Assembly: GCA_035771175.1 (NCBI GenBank)
Contig: CM069603.1
Span: 15,166,286-15,230,285 of the forward strand
Source of the DNA: Paratinospora sagittata
Lineage: Eukaryota > Streptophyta > Magnoliopsida > Ranunculales > Menispermaceae
DNA length: 64,000 nucleotides
Reading direction: 5' to 3'
Part shown: in pieces, positions 44,399-55,905 of the stretch
Numbering within the stretch: position 1 is the stretch's first letter
Layout: each line of letters starts with the position of its first letter
Program-made: the position numbers and the translations under genes
The notes under the pieces: generated by a model
What the model was told of the DNA's origin: nothing
The model's input: the letters and a program-made list of their open reading frames with translations, nothing else
Databases searched by the model: none

Positions 44399-46034
44399 AT
44401 GGCCTCAAGTGAAGGAACGACTTCCAGTAGTCGGAAACTGATTTCCATAAGTTTTACGGAACTTTTCAAACGAGAGGTTATGACTATGAAGAGTATCGAC
44501 AATAGAGATTTCTGCCTCCGTCCTATCCTTCACGACAAACTCTCAAAGCTGGGGTGGTTAAATATAACAAAAGTTGAGGGTTACGTCTCCTTCAACTTGG
44601 TGAAGTCATTTTACGGATCTATGAATTGCATAGGACTTAAAGAAGATGGGATCAACCCTGTCTTGGAGACAATGATCAAGGGAGTAACGATTTCCATCAA
44701 CGTCGAAACTATTTCACGACTTATGGAAATCCCAATAGGAGACAAGATCATTGATCCACACGAACCCCAGATGGTTGCAGAGATTGCAGAATCCAAAGAA
44801 CAGTTGTTCAATTTCCTCGCTGACAAGCCACACACCTAAATAACGTATGCCTAATTCCCAAATAATGTCCTTAAACCGCCTCTTGTCGGCCTTGGGAAGA
44901 TCGTATTCGGCAACATCTTGCTGAAAATGGTGACTAGAGGATCCATGACAAGAGCTCAACTTCTTGTGTTATACTGCTTGGAAAAAGGAATCTTTGTTTC
45001 CCTACCTCACATTATCATCCAACAAATGTTGCAGGTGATTCAAAACCATACAAAAAAGGAATTCCTCGGCTATGGAGTCTTGATCATGAGGATGCTTTGG
45101 GAGGCAAACATAAATACTTTTGACGAATCTTTGGAACAGATCACTAATTTTATTACAGTATTCTCCATCTCAAAGACTTTCTCAAGGGGAGGGGTGACTG
45201 ACAAAGAAATATTTGGCGCTACTTCGGGCGAAAATAGCGGAAGAGCTAGTGATAACAATGGACGTTGTCAACGAAAAAGTGGCGCCAGATGCCTATTAGG
45301 GAAGCAACAATGAATGAGGCAAACCAGAACACTACAACAAACCCAGCCCCGAATGGTCAACCCTATCATTTATTCTCCAAAGAAGATCTTTTTGGCAACC
45401 TCAATCAACCTTAAACAAATCAGGATGGACGGGGAGTTCTAGCAAATCCACCTTATTGGAACCTCCCAACTCATGGCCATACGACGTACCAAAGGTTTCC
45501 AACTCATGAGGTACCCTATTAGCCAGTTCCACAATTTCTTGTGAACCAACAGCAATAGAATTAGGCGACAGCAAACTTTGGAAGACAGATACTCCGATGA
45601 GTCCACTCTTTCAAAAATGTTCGACTCAGGCGCATCCAACAGTCCAAGAGGTCCCAGTTAGGGAGTCCTCATATAATCAAACTAACTACCCTCAACCTAT
45701 GATTCAACCATACGGCCAACATTTTCCACCAATGCCTACAGTCTACCCTCCACCTATGGGAGAAACAACCTATCAACCATGAATGGGACAACCGACTAAC
45801 CCATTTGACCAGTTAAATGTGATCGTATCTAGTCTTGCTCGGATACAAGAGAACCACAACGCTTTGATGACGTGTGTGCAAAACATAGAAGAACAAGGAA
45901 CAACTTCTCAATGTTCTTTTGGTAGTCATTTTTTAGCTAACAGAAGGTCTAGGAGGAGTAGTAGTAGGCGGAAAAATTATTGGCATTGTAACTATTTTAT
46001 TTTTATGAATGAAATGTCTTATTTGAGACTATGA
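44399..46034 (+). pseudogene. ORF1 of A5
   Basis: Starts MASSEGTTSSSRKL. Conserved segments: LHDKLSKLGWLNITKVEGYV, IKGVTISINVETISRLMEIP, VTRGSMTRAQLLVLYCLEKG, IFVSLPHIIIQQMLQVI, TKKEFLGYGVLIMRMLWEAN, GVTDKEIFGATSGENSGRAS. Two TAA stops lie near 44838 and 44852 and the frame shifts between 45313 and 45597. The C-terminal part (45597-46034) is Pro/Gln-rich with MSPLFQKCSTQ, YNQTNYPQPM, MGQPTNPFDQL and a Ser/Arg-rich end. An upstream in-frame Met at 44312 exists but the start at 44399 matches the other copies. Confidence 0.68.
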
Positions 46035-46074
46035 TTGGTGGGCCGACTTACAACCATTTTTTTCTTTTGTATTA

Positions 46075-46360
46075 CTAACTTTGGAGTGGTATGGGACACA
46101 ACAAAATTGGAAGATACTAAATAAAACATGGAAGTAAGAAAACCAACGACCTTGTGTGAAAAAAAACATCTGGGAAAGTTAAATTACTATCATTATCACT
46201 AAGTTTACACAGTATGGGACGAGTAAACTTGAAAGATACTATTAGTGAACGCCTCTCCCGTTAATGTTTTGTAGAGACCGTGTTCTTACAACTTAACTTG
46301 GTTGAGCCCTTTATTACTAAATTCATATGGTATGGGACACACGAACTTGGATAATAGTCA
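46075..46360 (+). other. Triple GTATGGGAC repeat module (A5)
   Basis: gtatgggac at 46089-46097, 46212-46220 and 46330-46338 with the same flanking arms as in A3. A5 keeps a spacer (gttttgtagagaccgtg, about 46265) that A3 lacks. Confidence 0.55.
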
Positions 46361-46533
46361 GAAATACTAAATAAAAGAGTTTGAACACATAAGAATACGA
46401 TAGAACGTTAGATTGAGATATTTACCGAGGCAAATCTTAGAAGCTTTATGACTCGTATGAATTTTCAAAAATATATGTATGTTCACAGACTAGAACCCAA
46501 ATATTTGAAATACTTGCAAAGTTTTATAATTAT

Positions 46534-46540
46534 TATATAA
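46534..46540 (+). promoter_or_regulatory. TATATAA box between ORF1 and gag (A5)
   Basis: TATATAA 24 bases before the leader ATG at 46564, which begins MAKHTRHIRLFDSS and stops after 21 codons. Confidence 0.38.
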
Positions 46541-46743
46541 GCGCTCTAACCTTGTTTTACACCATGGCCAAACATACGAGGCACATAAGATTATTTGATT
46601 CCTCAACAAAAATCTTACACCATACCTAGAAAAATAGGTGGTTTTATATTGAACTCTCAAACTTTTTGCTGAGAATATCATAACACTATACTTGGCTACG
46701 ATTCCTAAAACATGGTTTTTATTTTCTTTTTGCTAGTGAGAAA

Positions 46744-48081
46744 ATGCAAACCAGGAAGAGAGGAAGGCCACGCATTGTCCGTCTAGCAAAAGAACCACCT
46801 CTTGAGATTCAAAATTGGGAATCGCCGCCTCCGACGACAGAGCAGGCCACACCCGACACTGCCACTACTTCTGGGTAGGCAGTGCCACAACCCATACCTT
46901 TTGTCATGCCCCCAGACATGGAACACTTATTCTCCGGATTCGTCAAGGCGATGAAGGCAACAATTCAGATGGTTGTTCATGAGATTGTGGCCAACCAGGT
47001 GGCCACTGTGCAGGCGCCTGTAAAATCTGGGTTGGAGACTCAAACCGACCAGATTACAAAGTACAAGAGGCTACAACCTATTACCTTTGCGGGCACCATT
47101 GATGCGGATGAAGCGCAAAAATGGCTCGATGAGTCGAAGAAAGCTCTCTTGGCTATTGGTGTTGGAGAGGCTCGGAAGATTCCACTAGCTTCCTACCAAC
47201 TTGTTGGTGGAGCTAACACATGGTGGATAACGGTGAAGGAAGACCCAAGGGTCAATACCACCGACATGACTTGGCAAGAGTTTGAGTCACTGTTCATTCG
47301 CGAGTACTTTCCTGGCACAATAAAGAGGCATAGGCGCCAAGAGTTCACCAAGTTGTACCAGGGCAGCATGACAGTTCGCGAGTATGCTGTCAAATTCAAG
47401 GAATTATCGGTCTATTATCTCTCCACCATCTCAACGAAGCAAAATAAGGTCGAGAAATTCTATAATGGCCTTCGTCCTAATATCCGACAAGCCCGATCGA
47501 TCTTGGATCTCAACAATTACAACGAGCTTGTCGACAAGGCCACGAGCTTCGATCAGGAGAAAATTGAGCAAGAGTAGAGAATGAACAAGAAAAAATGGCT
47601 TGCAACGTTTTCCCAACAGGGCACTTAACAAGCCAACAAAAAGAAGCCCAACTATAATCAAAACCCAGCCTTCCCAGCCACTGTATAGAAATATGAAGCA
47701 GCGGCACCTGCGACCGAAACTTCTAACCCTGGCCAGCAGGGTTTTCAGAATCGTAATAGAGGTGGTCCCAATGGCATGGGTGGCCGTCGTAATGGCAATG
47801 GCAGGGGTGGTGGTCAGTAGTTCCACAATCAACATGGCCAGCAGAACCATCAGCAGGCGCCTCAACAACGGAGGCTGACGTGTTTCAACTGTGGCCAGCA
47901 AGGCCATGTAAAAAATGCCTGTTCCCACCCTGAACAATAGCGGCAGCCTGTTCCCGCAGTTCCAGTGCAACAAGCCCCACCTACTGCTAACGCCCAACCC
48001 AGGCAGAACCAACAGAACCAGGGGCAATGGCAACAGGGCAGAGCATTTCCTATCGCTCAGCAACCCCTCCTGGATAACAAT
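46744..48081 (+). pseudogene. A5 gag with intact CCHC knuckle
   Basis: A single frame of 446 codons from MQTRKRGRPRIV to the insertion point. Capsid-like part: AMKATIQMVVHEIVANQVAT, YKRLQPITFAGTIDADEAQ, SYQLVGGANTWWITVKEDP, TWQEFESLFIREYFPG, SMTVREYAVKFKELSVYYL, FYNGLRPNIRQA. Then a Gln/Gly/Asn-rich linker and the zinc knuckle CFNCGQQGHVKNAC (47881-47922). Six stops, at 46876, 47575, 47626, 47686, 47818 and 47938; all are TAG or TAA where other copies or the Gln-rich context point to CAG or CAA. No frameshift. Confidence 0.82.
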
Positions 48082-50942
48082 TGTGACGCCCCGAAAATTA
48101 TTTCATCTAGCCCCTTACCCAATTATATTTTGCCCAAACTCTATGTGTTTGCCTTGATATGTTTAGTGTTTGTTTAATGTTGTATATTTGATGCTTGATA
48201 ATGTATATAAATTGTATATGGGTCATGTTAAATTAAAGTATAATGCATGTTTTATTATTTATGCATGGGCCCATTAAACCATGCATTGATATGGGTTAGG
48301 ATTGATTGAATAAAAGGATAAATGAGAATGAAAATTTGATGTATTAAATGGATTGGACATTTAAAATACATGGAAGCATGAGACTGGTTAAAGTACATGT
48401 GGTTGGTATGGGTAGTATGAGACCAACACATGTCAAGTTGGTGCATGAGAATGAACAAGTGTCCCATGCCCCATTTCTCTTCTCTAACACATGTCAAGTT
48501 GGTGCATGGGAATGGACAAGTGTCCCCTGCCCCATTTCTCTTCTCCAATACATGTCAAGTTGGTGCATGACAATGGACAAGTGTCCCATGCCCCATTTCT
48601 CTTATCCATCACATGTCAAGTTGGTGCAAGAGAATGGACAAGTGTCCCACGCCCCATTTCTCCTCTCCAACACATGTCAAGTTGGTGCATGAGAATGGAC
48701 AAGTGTCCCATGCCCCATTTCTCTTCCCTAAAGAATTCCTAGAGGGTGAGATGAGTGGAGAGAAAGCAAAAAAGAAGAGCAAGGAAAGAAGAAGAGAAAG
48801 AAAGAGGGAGTTGCTTTGAGAAAAGTCTCAACAACGTTTTCATCAAAGAGCTGGATCATGGTACTATATGGTCAGATTGAGCTCAACAATTGTCAACAAG
48901 TTCGTATCGTATGGGTATTCATTCTGGTCGGTGAAGATCTTGATTGGAGTTTTCGTCTAAGAGATATAACCTCTCCAACAAAGCTGGTCGGAAAGTTTGG
49001 ATTTCTTGTGTAGTTTAGATCAAACTAATAGATCTCCTAAATGTACCGTTGGATGGATATGATATTAGGGAATGTCGTTTAAAATGGACTTTTCTGCATT
49101 ATGAACAGTGGAGATGTTTATGGGTTAAGTATGTTGTGTGATATAGTCATCTGAGGTCGAGTATTTGCTGTAGGAAAGGAGAAATTGTTTGATTAGAGAC
49201 TTTTTCATCAAAGTGGTTCATCATTTTGATCCACCGTTGGATTGAGCTGATTTTTGCACAGAAGGTTTGTTGCTTACCATAATTCAATCTGTACGGTTGA
49301 TTTTGGGATTAAATATTTCTGTTCGTAGATTGATACATCTGAACAGAATATTAAATGAAGAATTGGTAGGGTTGCTTGTATTAGACCTAAATTTACAATA
49401 TGAACTTAGACCTTTCCAAATAGCTTGCATGTCAACTATGTTGACATAGTTGCCATTGTTGATGAACCCATGATGCAAAATCAGTGATATACATGGCTGA
49501 ACATGGTGACCTAGTGTAAATCGGCAATATGGCCTAAGTATGGAAAATTTCATATTTTAGGGCTTTTGAGGCTTTTGGCCTAGAATCATTGAATTGATGC
49601 AACTTATGTTTAATTAAGCATGATTAGGGTTGATTATGCTACTGATTTGGTGGTTGTGACCATATTATGGGTTAGGCCTACTTGTGATCAAGTGACCCAA
49701 CATGGGCATGTTTATGCCTAAGGAATTGAAAATTAGTATTTTTGATTAATAGAATGGTTTACGAATGAGAACTATGCATTAGAGGCCTAAGTCATGTGAT
49801 TTGAGTTGAATGGTGGGATTAGATGGGATTTTGGCCTATTGTCTATATGTGGGCTAATTTAGGGTTGATGTATAATGTCTATGTGATTGAGCATAGAAAT
49901 TGATGTATGGTTGGATATTGATGAATGTTTCAGGGTCTTGATTGGGTTGATTCGGTTTGGTGTCCGTGTGTGGTTAGATATTCTCGCGAGGCTTGGTTGG
50001 GAGTAGACTTCATTTATGATTATATCTTTTATGTCATCATATCACTTATATATATTGTATGTTGAAAGCATGAATGTGTCCTAATGTTTTGAATGATGCA
50101 TTGATTTGAGAAAACCTTATGTCCTAATAGGGGGACTTAACCTTGTCATAGGAGGGTTTTAAAAAGGAAATTTTTGGGGATGAGAACGGTACGGTGAAAT
50201 AGACATGCACTAGTAACCCCAATGCATGTGGAATGTGGATCCAAATTGATAAGGTTTTACTTGCAGCGAACATATTATAAATGCTTGATATCTATATGTT
50301 ATGAGCTTTTAATCATGCTACACATTGACATGCATACATGATATTTATTGATGAGTATTGATAGCATATTTGAATTCTATTCACTGGGCACCGTTGGCTC
50401 ACCCTCATTTTCCTCTTTCAGGTCCTTCTGTCCTAAATAAGGGAAAACACGTAGTCATATCTTGAGGGCCATGCCGGCGAGAGAATCCAAGGCCTCGATG
50501 TGAGTTGAGAGGCTTTTTGATTGAACTGTGTTTTAAATTACGATGTATTATATTTTGGACTATGTAATTATAACACTTACCACATTGTAGTATGGGTGAG
50601 TTGGGACTTGTTAGATAGACCATGTGGACATATGATATTTTTTTTGTGCCCTTAGTTTTGGACTTCATGTGTTTGTCAATCTTGATGGACTGTAGGGATT
50701 ATGACGATTTTATTTATGGTTCATTTTTATGGAGTATCTCTTGTCTTGGATGATTAATACGGTTAGTAGTTTTGTTTAGTACCTATTTATATTATGTCGT
50801 TGTTTGGGATAAGGCTCATAAGGTCTTAACCCCCTCACAAGGGTTGAAGACTTGTTTGAGATGCCTACGCCGGGCGTCCCGCCCCTGCATTCTTCATGCC
50901 ATTCCTTGCGAGATTAGTAGTCCGGGGTGCGGGGTCGCCACA
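48082..50942 (+). repeat. 5' LTR of chromovirus B
   Basis: TGTGACGCCCCGAAAA to GGGTCGCCACA. Contains five tandem copies of a 61-bp unit (48425-48729; word acatgtcaagttggtgc). The lower part has the tcactgggcaccg...gctcaccc...ctttcag box at 50381-50421. No genuine ORF; the open frames across the tandem units follow from the repeat. Confidence 0.92.
48425..48729 (+). repeat. 61-bp tandem repeat, five copies
   Basis: Units start at 48425, 48486, 48547, 48608 and 48669 and share acatgtcaagttggtgc, caagtgtccc and gccccatttctc. The 3' LTR has five starts too, but its second unit is cut to 28 bp (56264-56527). Confidence 0.92.
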
Positions 50943-50944
50943 GT

Positions 50945-50956
50945 TGGTATCAAAGC
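50945..50956 (+). other. Primer-binding site of chromovirus B
   Basis: TGGTATCAAAGC two bases after the LTR, complementary to initiator tRNA-Met with one difference. Confidence 0.85.
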
Positions 50957-51176
50957 CCGGTTTTACTAGGTTTGGTCTATGTATTGGACTTAGATGACTT
51001 TGACCTAGGAATTGGGTGAGTGCTTTAGGTGATTAAAAAGCTTAAAGGAACTAATTTAAAAGCCTTACTATCATATTTTATGTGTGTATTATATGATATG
51101 GGTAGTTATGAGGCTTTGTTAACGTTTTAAATTCTTTAATGTTTGATGGTTGCTCGTATTTCTACTTCTCAGTGTC

Positions 51177-52448
51177 ATGAGGAGGAATGAGAGATTGAGA
51201 CAGCCACACACAGGGCCATCCGATGATGACCGGATGGGGAGGATGGAAGAGATCATTCAGGCACAGGGCCGCTTGATGGCAGCCTAGACTGCACAGATAC
51301 AGGCGTTGGTGTAGCAAGTCGAGCTTGCTGCTCGACAGTCTCCTCAGACAATACATCAGGAGGCGGGCACTAGTGGGGCCGAGGCGGCCTGGGCTAATGG
51401 GGCTGTAAGGTCAGCAGGACCCCAGATGGCTGTACCTCAGCCTATGCCTACACCTGCTCCTATTGTTGTGGAGAACCCCACTAATCGGCGGATCAGACTG
51501 CTAGAGAAGTTCATGAAGCTGAGGCCTAAGGAATTCATTGGTGGGGTTGACTTGAAGAAGACCGAAGATTGGTTGAAGAATGTTGAGAAAATCAGTCGCT
51601 CCTTAGAGTTTGATGAGGAGTCTCAGGTCTTTTGTGCTGCTCACACACTGGAGAGTGATGCAGAGGACTGGTGGCTTTCAGTGTTGGATACACAGGGGGC
51701 AGTGAAGAGTTGGGACACCTTCAAACGGTTGTTCTTACAAGCATACGTTCCAGAGATTGAGAGGCAGGCTAAGCAACTCGAGTTTTTGAATCTCGCACAA
51801 GGCACCATGTCAGTCAGGGAGTACGAGCTCAGATTTAGGCAGCTCGTAGTTTATGCCCACGGGTTAGTTCAGACACCGAGTGATAAGATTATGAGGTTCT
51901 CTTTAAACCTAAGGCCTGCAATTCGACAGGCCTTGTCTGTGACGAAAATGACTGATTTTGCCACAGTGGTCCAGAGGGAAAAATAGTACGAGTTGGCTGA
52001 GCAGGTTGATCGTATGTCTGCACGAGCAGCTCCAGGTGAACAGACTTCACAAGCAGAGTCTGGGGGACAGTTCTAGACTCCATGGAAGAAGGGAAAATGG
52101 GGAAAGAAGAGAAAGTTTTATGGAGGAGCACAGTCCGAGGGTGCTCAGAGTGGGGCATCCCAGATTCAGACTGGTGTGATGGCCTTACAAGTGGTTTCAT
52201 CTCCTGTCCCGATTCCCATTCAGGCACCGAGACCCCCATTCCCACAGACTGTTGGTCGAGGCAGAGGTAGAGGGCCAGGCGGTTGTGTGGTGACATCTCA
52301 AACTGGATCATCTGAGCCCAGGGCTCCGTTCTTATGTTATCAATGTGGGCAGGCTGGGCATAGAAAGTCAGAGTGTCCGAGTCTTCAGAGAGCTCCGGGA
52401 TTTGTGCAGCAGTCCAGTGCCAGAGAGACAGCGAAGGCAGCTACTTAG
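51177..52448 (+). pseudogene. Chromovirus B gag
   Basis: From ATG AGG AGG AAT (MRRNERLRQ) in one frame. Stops at 51285, 51312, 51984, 52074 and 52446 are all TAG in Gln-like positions. Capsid-like segment: MKLRPKEFIGGVDLKKTEDW, AEDWWLSVLDTQG, FLQAYVPEIERQAKQLEF, TMSVREYELRFRQLVVYA, MRFSLNLRPAIRQAL. C-terminal: GRGRGRGPGG and the CCHC knuckle CYQCGQAGHRKSEC (about 52336-52377). Would assemble the particle and bind element RNA. Same frame as pol. Confidence 0.85.
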
Positions 52449-52472
52449 CAAGGCCTGACAACATCCAGGACT

Positions 52473-53117
52473 TTGGTGGAAGGTACTCTTATTATTTGTG
52501 GTGCTTCTATGCATGTATTATTTGATGCTGGGTCTACATTATCATTCATATCTGGACGTATGGTAGATAGTTTGCATTTGACTCCCATTAGGGCTAGTAC
52601 ATGGTTAGTGGTGAGTATTGTAGCTGGGGAGAGGATCTACTCGAACATGATCTGTAGCCAGTGTGTGGTTCAGATTGGTGATGTTGAGATGCTTGTTGAC
52701 TTTCGAGTCCTAGAGTTTTTAGAGTTTGATGGAATTCTAGAGATGGATTGGCTCACGACTTATCATGCAGTTGTCGACTGTTTCGCGAAAAGAGTCATTT
52801 TCCAGATCCCTGGACACCTAGTGTTTACACTACAGGGTAGAGCTTCAGACCAGACAGTCACAAGGGGTAGATTTGTGACTGATAGAGATAGGGAGATTTT
52901 GGCTGGGTTAGTACCTGATGAGGAAGAGACTAGTGAGGTGATACTTGAGGATAATGCCATTGTTAGGGACTTTCCAGATGTGTTCCCTGCGGATCTTCCA
53001 GGATTACCATCGAAGCGAGAGATCAATTTCATCATTGAATTAGTCCCTAGCACGAAGCCTATGTCTATGGCACCATATAGAATGGGGCCAGCCGAGTTGA
53101 GAGAGTTGCAGAAATAG
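52473..53117 (+). pseudogene. Chromovirus B protease and RT start
   Basis: Retropepsin-like: MHVLFDAGSTLSFISGRMV, with catalytic Asp in DAG at 52524, and ILEMDWLTTYHAVVDC, where other families have G-MDWL. Then FPDVFPADLPGLPSKREINF, the start of RT. Ends at TAG 53115 within ELRELQK, a Gln codon. Confidence 0.84.
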
Positions 53118-54560
53118 CTCGAGGAGTTATTTGCTAAGGGCTTTATTTGCCCGAGCGTGTCACCCTGGGGAGCTCCAGTTCTTTTAGTGAAAAAGAAATA
53201 TGGGAGCTTGCGGTTGTGCATTGACTATCGCCAATTAAACAGGGTGACCATCAAGAACAAGTATCCTCTCCCAAGGATTGATGACTTGTTTGATCAGTTG
53301 AGGGGAGCGAGGTATTTTTCGAAGATTGATTTGCGCTCCGGGTATCATCAGCTGAGGATCAGGGACGAGGATGTGCCTAAGACAGTATTCAGAACCCGCT
53401 ATGGACATTATGAGTTCCTTGTGATGCCATTTGGTGTGACTAATGCACCGGCGATGTTCATGGACCTGATATAGAGGGTCTTTAGGCAGTATCTGGATAA
53501 GTTTGTCATCGTCTTCATTGATGACATATTGGTGTATTCCAAGACTCGGGCTGAGCATGAGGAATACCTCAGAGTGACCTTGCAGACTCTGAGAGAGCAT
53601 AGGCTATATGCAAAGCTGAGCAAGTGCGAGTTTTGGATCACCGAAGTGAAGTTCTTAGGTCATGTGGTGAGTTCTGAGGGGATTTAAGTTGATCCGTCTA
53701 AAGTTGAAGCCATTATCAGTTGGCCTAGGCCTACCACAGTGACCGAGATCAGAAGCTTTGTTGGGTTAGCTGGTTACTATAGGAGATTCGTTCAGGGATT
53801 CTCCAAGATAGCTACGCCTATGACTAGGCTCACCCAGAAATATGTGCCCTTTGTATGGACTGAGGAGTGTGAGAATGCCTTTTTAGAGCTGAAGAAAAGA
53901 TTGACATCTACGCCAGTGTTGATTTTGCCAGAGCCTGATCAGGAGTTTGTTGTCTACACTGATGCCTCTCGTAACGGCTTGGGTTGCGTGTTGATGCAGA
54001 AGTATAGGGACATTTCTTATGCATCGAGGCAATTGAAAGTGCATGAAAAGAACTATCCTGTTCATGACTAAGAACTGGCCGCAGTGGTTTTTGCTTTGAA
54101 GATTTGGAGGCATTATCTCTATGGTGAGAGATTCACTTCGTATTCTGACCATAAGAGCCTCAAGTACTTGTTCTCTCATAAGGAATTGAACATTAGGCAG
54201 AGAAGGTGGTTAGAGCTCCTCAAAGACTATGATTTTACATTGGAATACCACCCAGGTAAAGTCAATGTAGTGGCTGATGCGTTGAGCAGGAAGCGGGTAG
54301 AGACAGTTATGGTAGCACGCCAGATGTCTCATGAGTAGAGACTACTTGAGGCGGCTACGGTTATGAGTATATATGCTACCCCTTCAGATCAGATTGTGAT
54401 ATGTGCTAAGATGAGAGCTCAGCCTACACAAGTCCAGGAGGTGATTGACCAACAAAGACTTGACTTTGATTATGTGATGTACAAGTCTTGGGCTGAGTGC
54501 AGTGATTTTACTAATTGGCACTTGTCATTTGATGGTGCCTTGAGATTTAGGGGACGTTTA
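53118..54560 (+). pseudogene. Chromovirus B reverse transcriptase and RNase H
   Basis: [78 protein letters not shown], and the catalytic [10 protein letters not shown] near 53515. Connection: [19 protein letters not shown]. RNase [17 protein letters not shown] (first Asp), [30 protein letters not shown] and [10 protein letters not shown]. Stops TAG 53472, TAA 53685, TAA 54069, TAG 54336, otherwise the frame is unbroken to about 54606. Every catalytic residue I can place is intact. Confidence 0.87.
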
Positions 54561-55881
54561 TGGGTTCCCGCAGATCCACGACTCAGACAGAGTGTTCTCC
54601 AAGAAGCCACAAATCTCATTATGCTATTCATCCTAGCGGAACCATGATGTATCATGATATGAAAAGAATGTATTGGTGGCCCGACATGAAGAGAGAGATA
54701 ACTCAGTTCATTCAGAGGTGTGAGATCTGTCAGAGAGTCAAAGCTGAGCATTAGAGGCCTGGAGGGCAGATGCAACCGCTTGCCATTCCTGAGTGGAAGT
54801 GGGAGCATGTCACTGTGGACTTTGTTGTGGGATTACCCAACACCCCAAGGAGACATAATGTTGTTTGGGTTATTATTGATCGCTTGACTAAGTCCGCTCA
54901 TTTTCTACTGGTGAACACTAGGGATTCTATGGACAAGCTGAGCAGACTCTATATGCTGGAGATAGTCAGATTACATGGAGTGTCAGTTTCGATTGTGTCA
55001 GATAGGGATCCGAGGTTTACATCGGTATTCTGGCAGGGGTTGCAGAGGCAGCTCGGCACTAGACTAGATCTCAGTACCATTTTTCACCCTCAGACGGATG
55101 GCCAGTCTGAGAGGTTGATATCGATTTGGAGGATATGCTTCGAGCTTGTGTCCTTGAGTCCAGTGGTAACTGGGAGGAGTACATACATCTGTGTGAGGTC
55201 GCGTACAACAACAGCTATCAGTCCAGTATTGGCATGGCTCCTTTTGTGGCATTGTATGGTCCACCCTGTAGATCTCCGGTCTGTTAGACGGAGGTAGGGG
55301 ATATTGCAGTGATGGGACCAGAATTTGTACAAGAACACACAAAGAAGATTAAGAGGATCAAGCATAATATGAAGGTAGCCCAAGACAGGCAGAAGAGTTA
55401 CGCTGATGCCAAGCGAAAGACCGTAGAGTTTGAGGTGGGTGACCAAGTTTTATTGAAGGTCTCACCTCAGAAGGGCCAGACTAGATTTGGGATAAAAGGC
55501 AAGCTCACTCTGAGATTTATTGGGCCGTTCGAGGTTTTAGAACGAATTGGCCCCGTCCCTTACCGATTAGCCCTGCCACCTCAGTTAGCAGCAGTCCACA
55601 ATGTCTTTCATGTATCAATGTTGAGAGTGTACAAGAGTGATTTTGATCAGGTCTTGGACTGGAGGAACAATGAGTTGAGGCGGGATGGGACTTATAATGA
55701 GGAACCTATTCAGATACTTGACCGGAAGGTCCAGAGGTTACGTAACCGCGAGATCCCGATGGTTAAGGTGAGATGACAGGCCCATGGCGAGGAACAGGTT
55801 ACTTGGGAGTGTGAGGACTACATGATTGAGCACTTTGCCGAGTTCATGGGCTTAGGTAATTTCTTAACCTTAAAACTTTGA
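54561..55881 (+). pseudogene. Chromovirus B integrase and chromodomain-like tail
   Basis: A 1-base deletion near 54607 and another near 55127 shift the frame. Zinc-binding: H-x-H around SHYAIHPSGTMMYHDM and CEICQRVKAE. Core: [23 protein letters not shown] and [10 protein letters not shown], with exactly 35 residues between the second Asp and the Glu. Then [39 protein letters not shown] and the tail EEQVTWECEDYM, ending TGA 55879-55881. Stops TAG 54752 (Gln), TAG 55285 (Trp) and TGA 55774 (Trp). Confidence 0.85.
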
Positions 55882-55892
55882 GGACGAAGTTC

Positions 55893-55905
55893 ATTCTAAG
55901 GTGGG
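55893..55905 (+). other. Polypurine tract of chromovirus B
   Basis: ATTCTAAGGTGGG immediately before TGTGAAGTGACC, the start of the 3' LTR. Confidence 0.75.

Noticed and set aside
48425..48729. CRISPR-like spacing of repeats
   Set aside because: Units are contiguous with no unique spacers, in a plant retrotransposon LTR.
48348..48819. Open frames rich in MSSWCM and KCPMPHFSS repeats
   Set aside because: Produced by translating the 61-bp LTR tandem repeat, with no start context or conservation outside the repeat.
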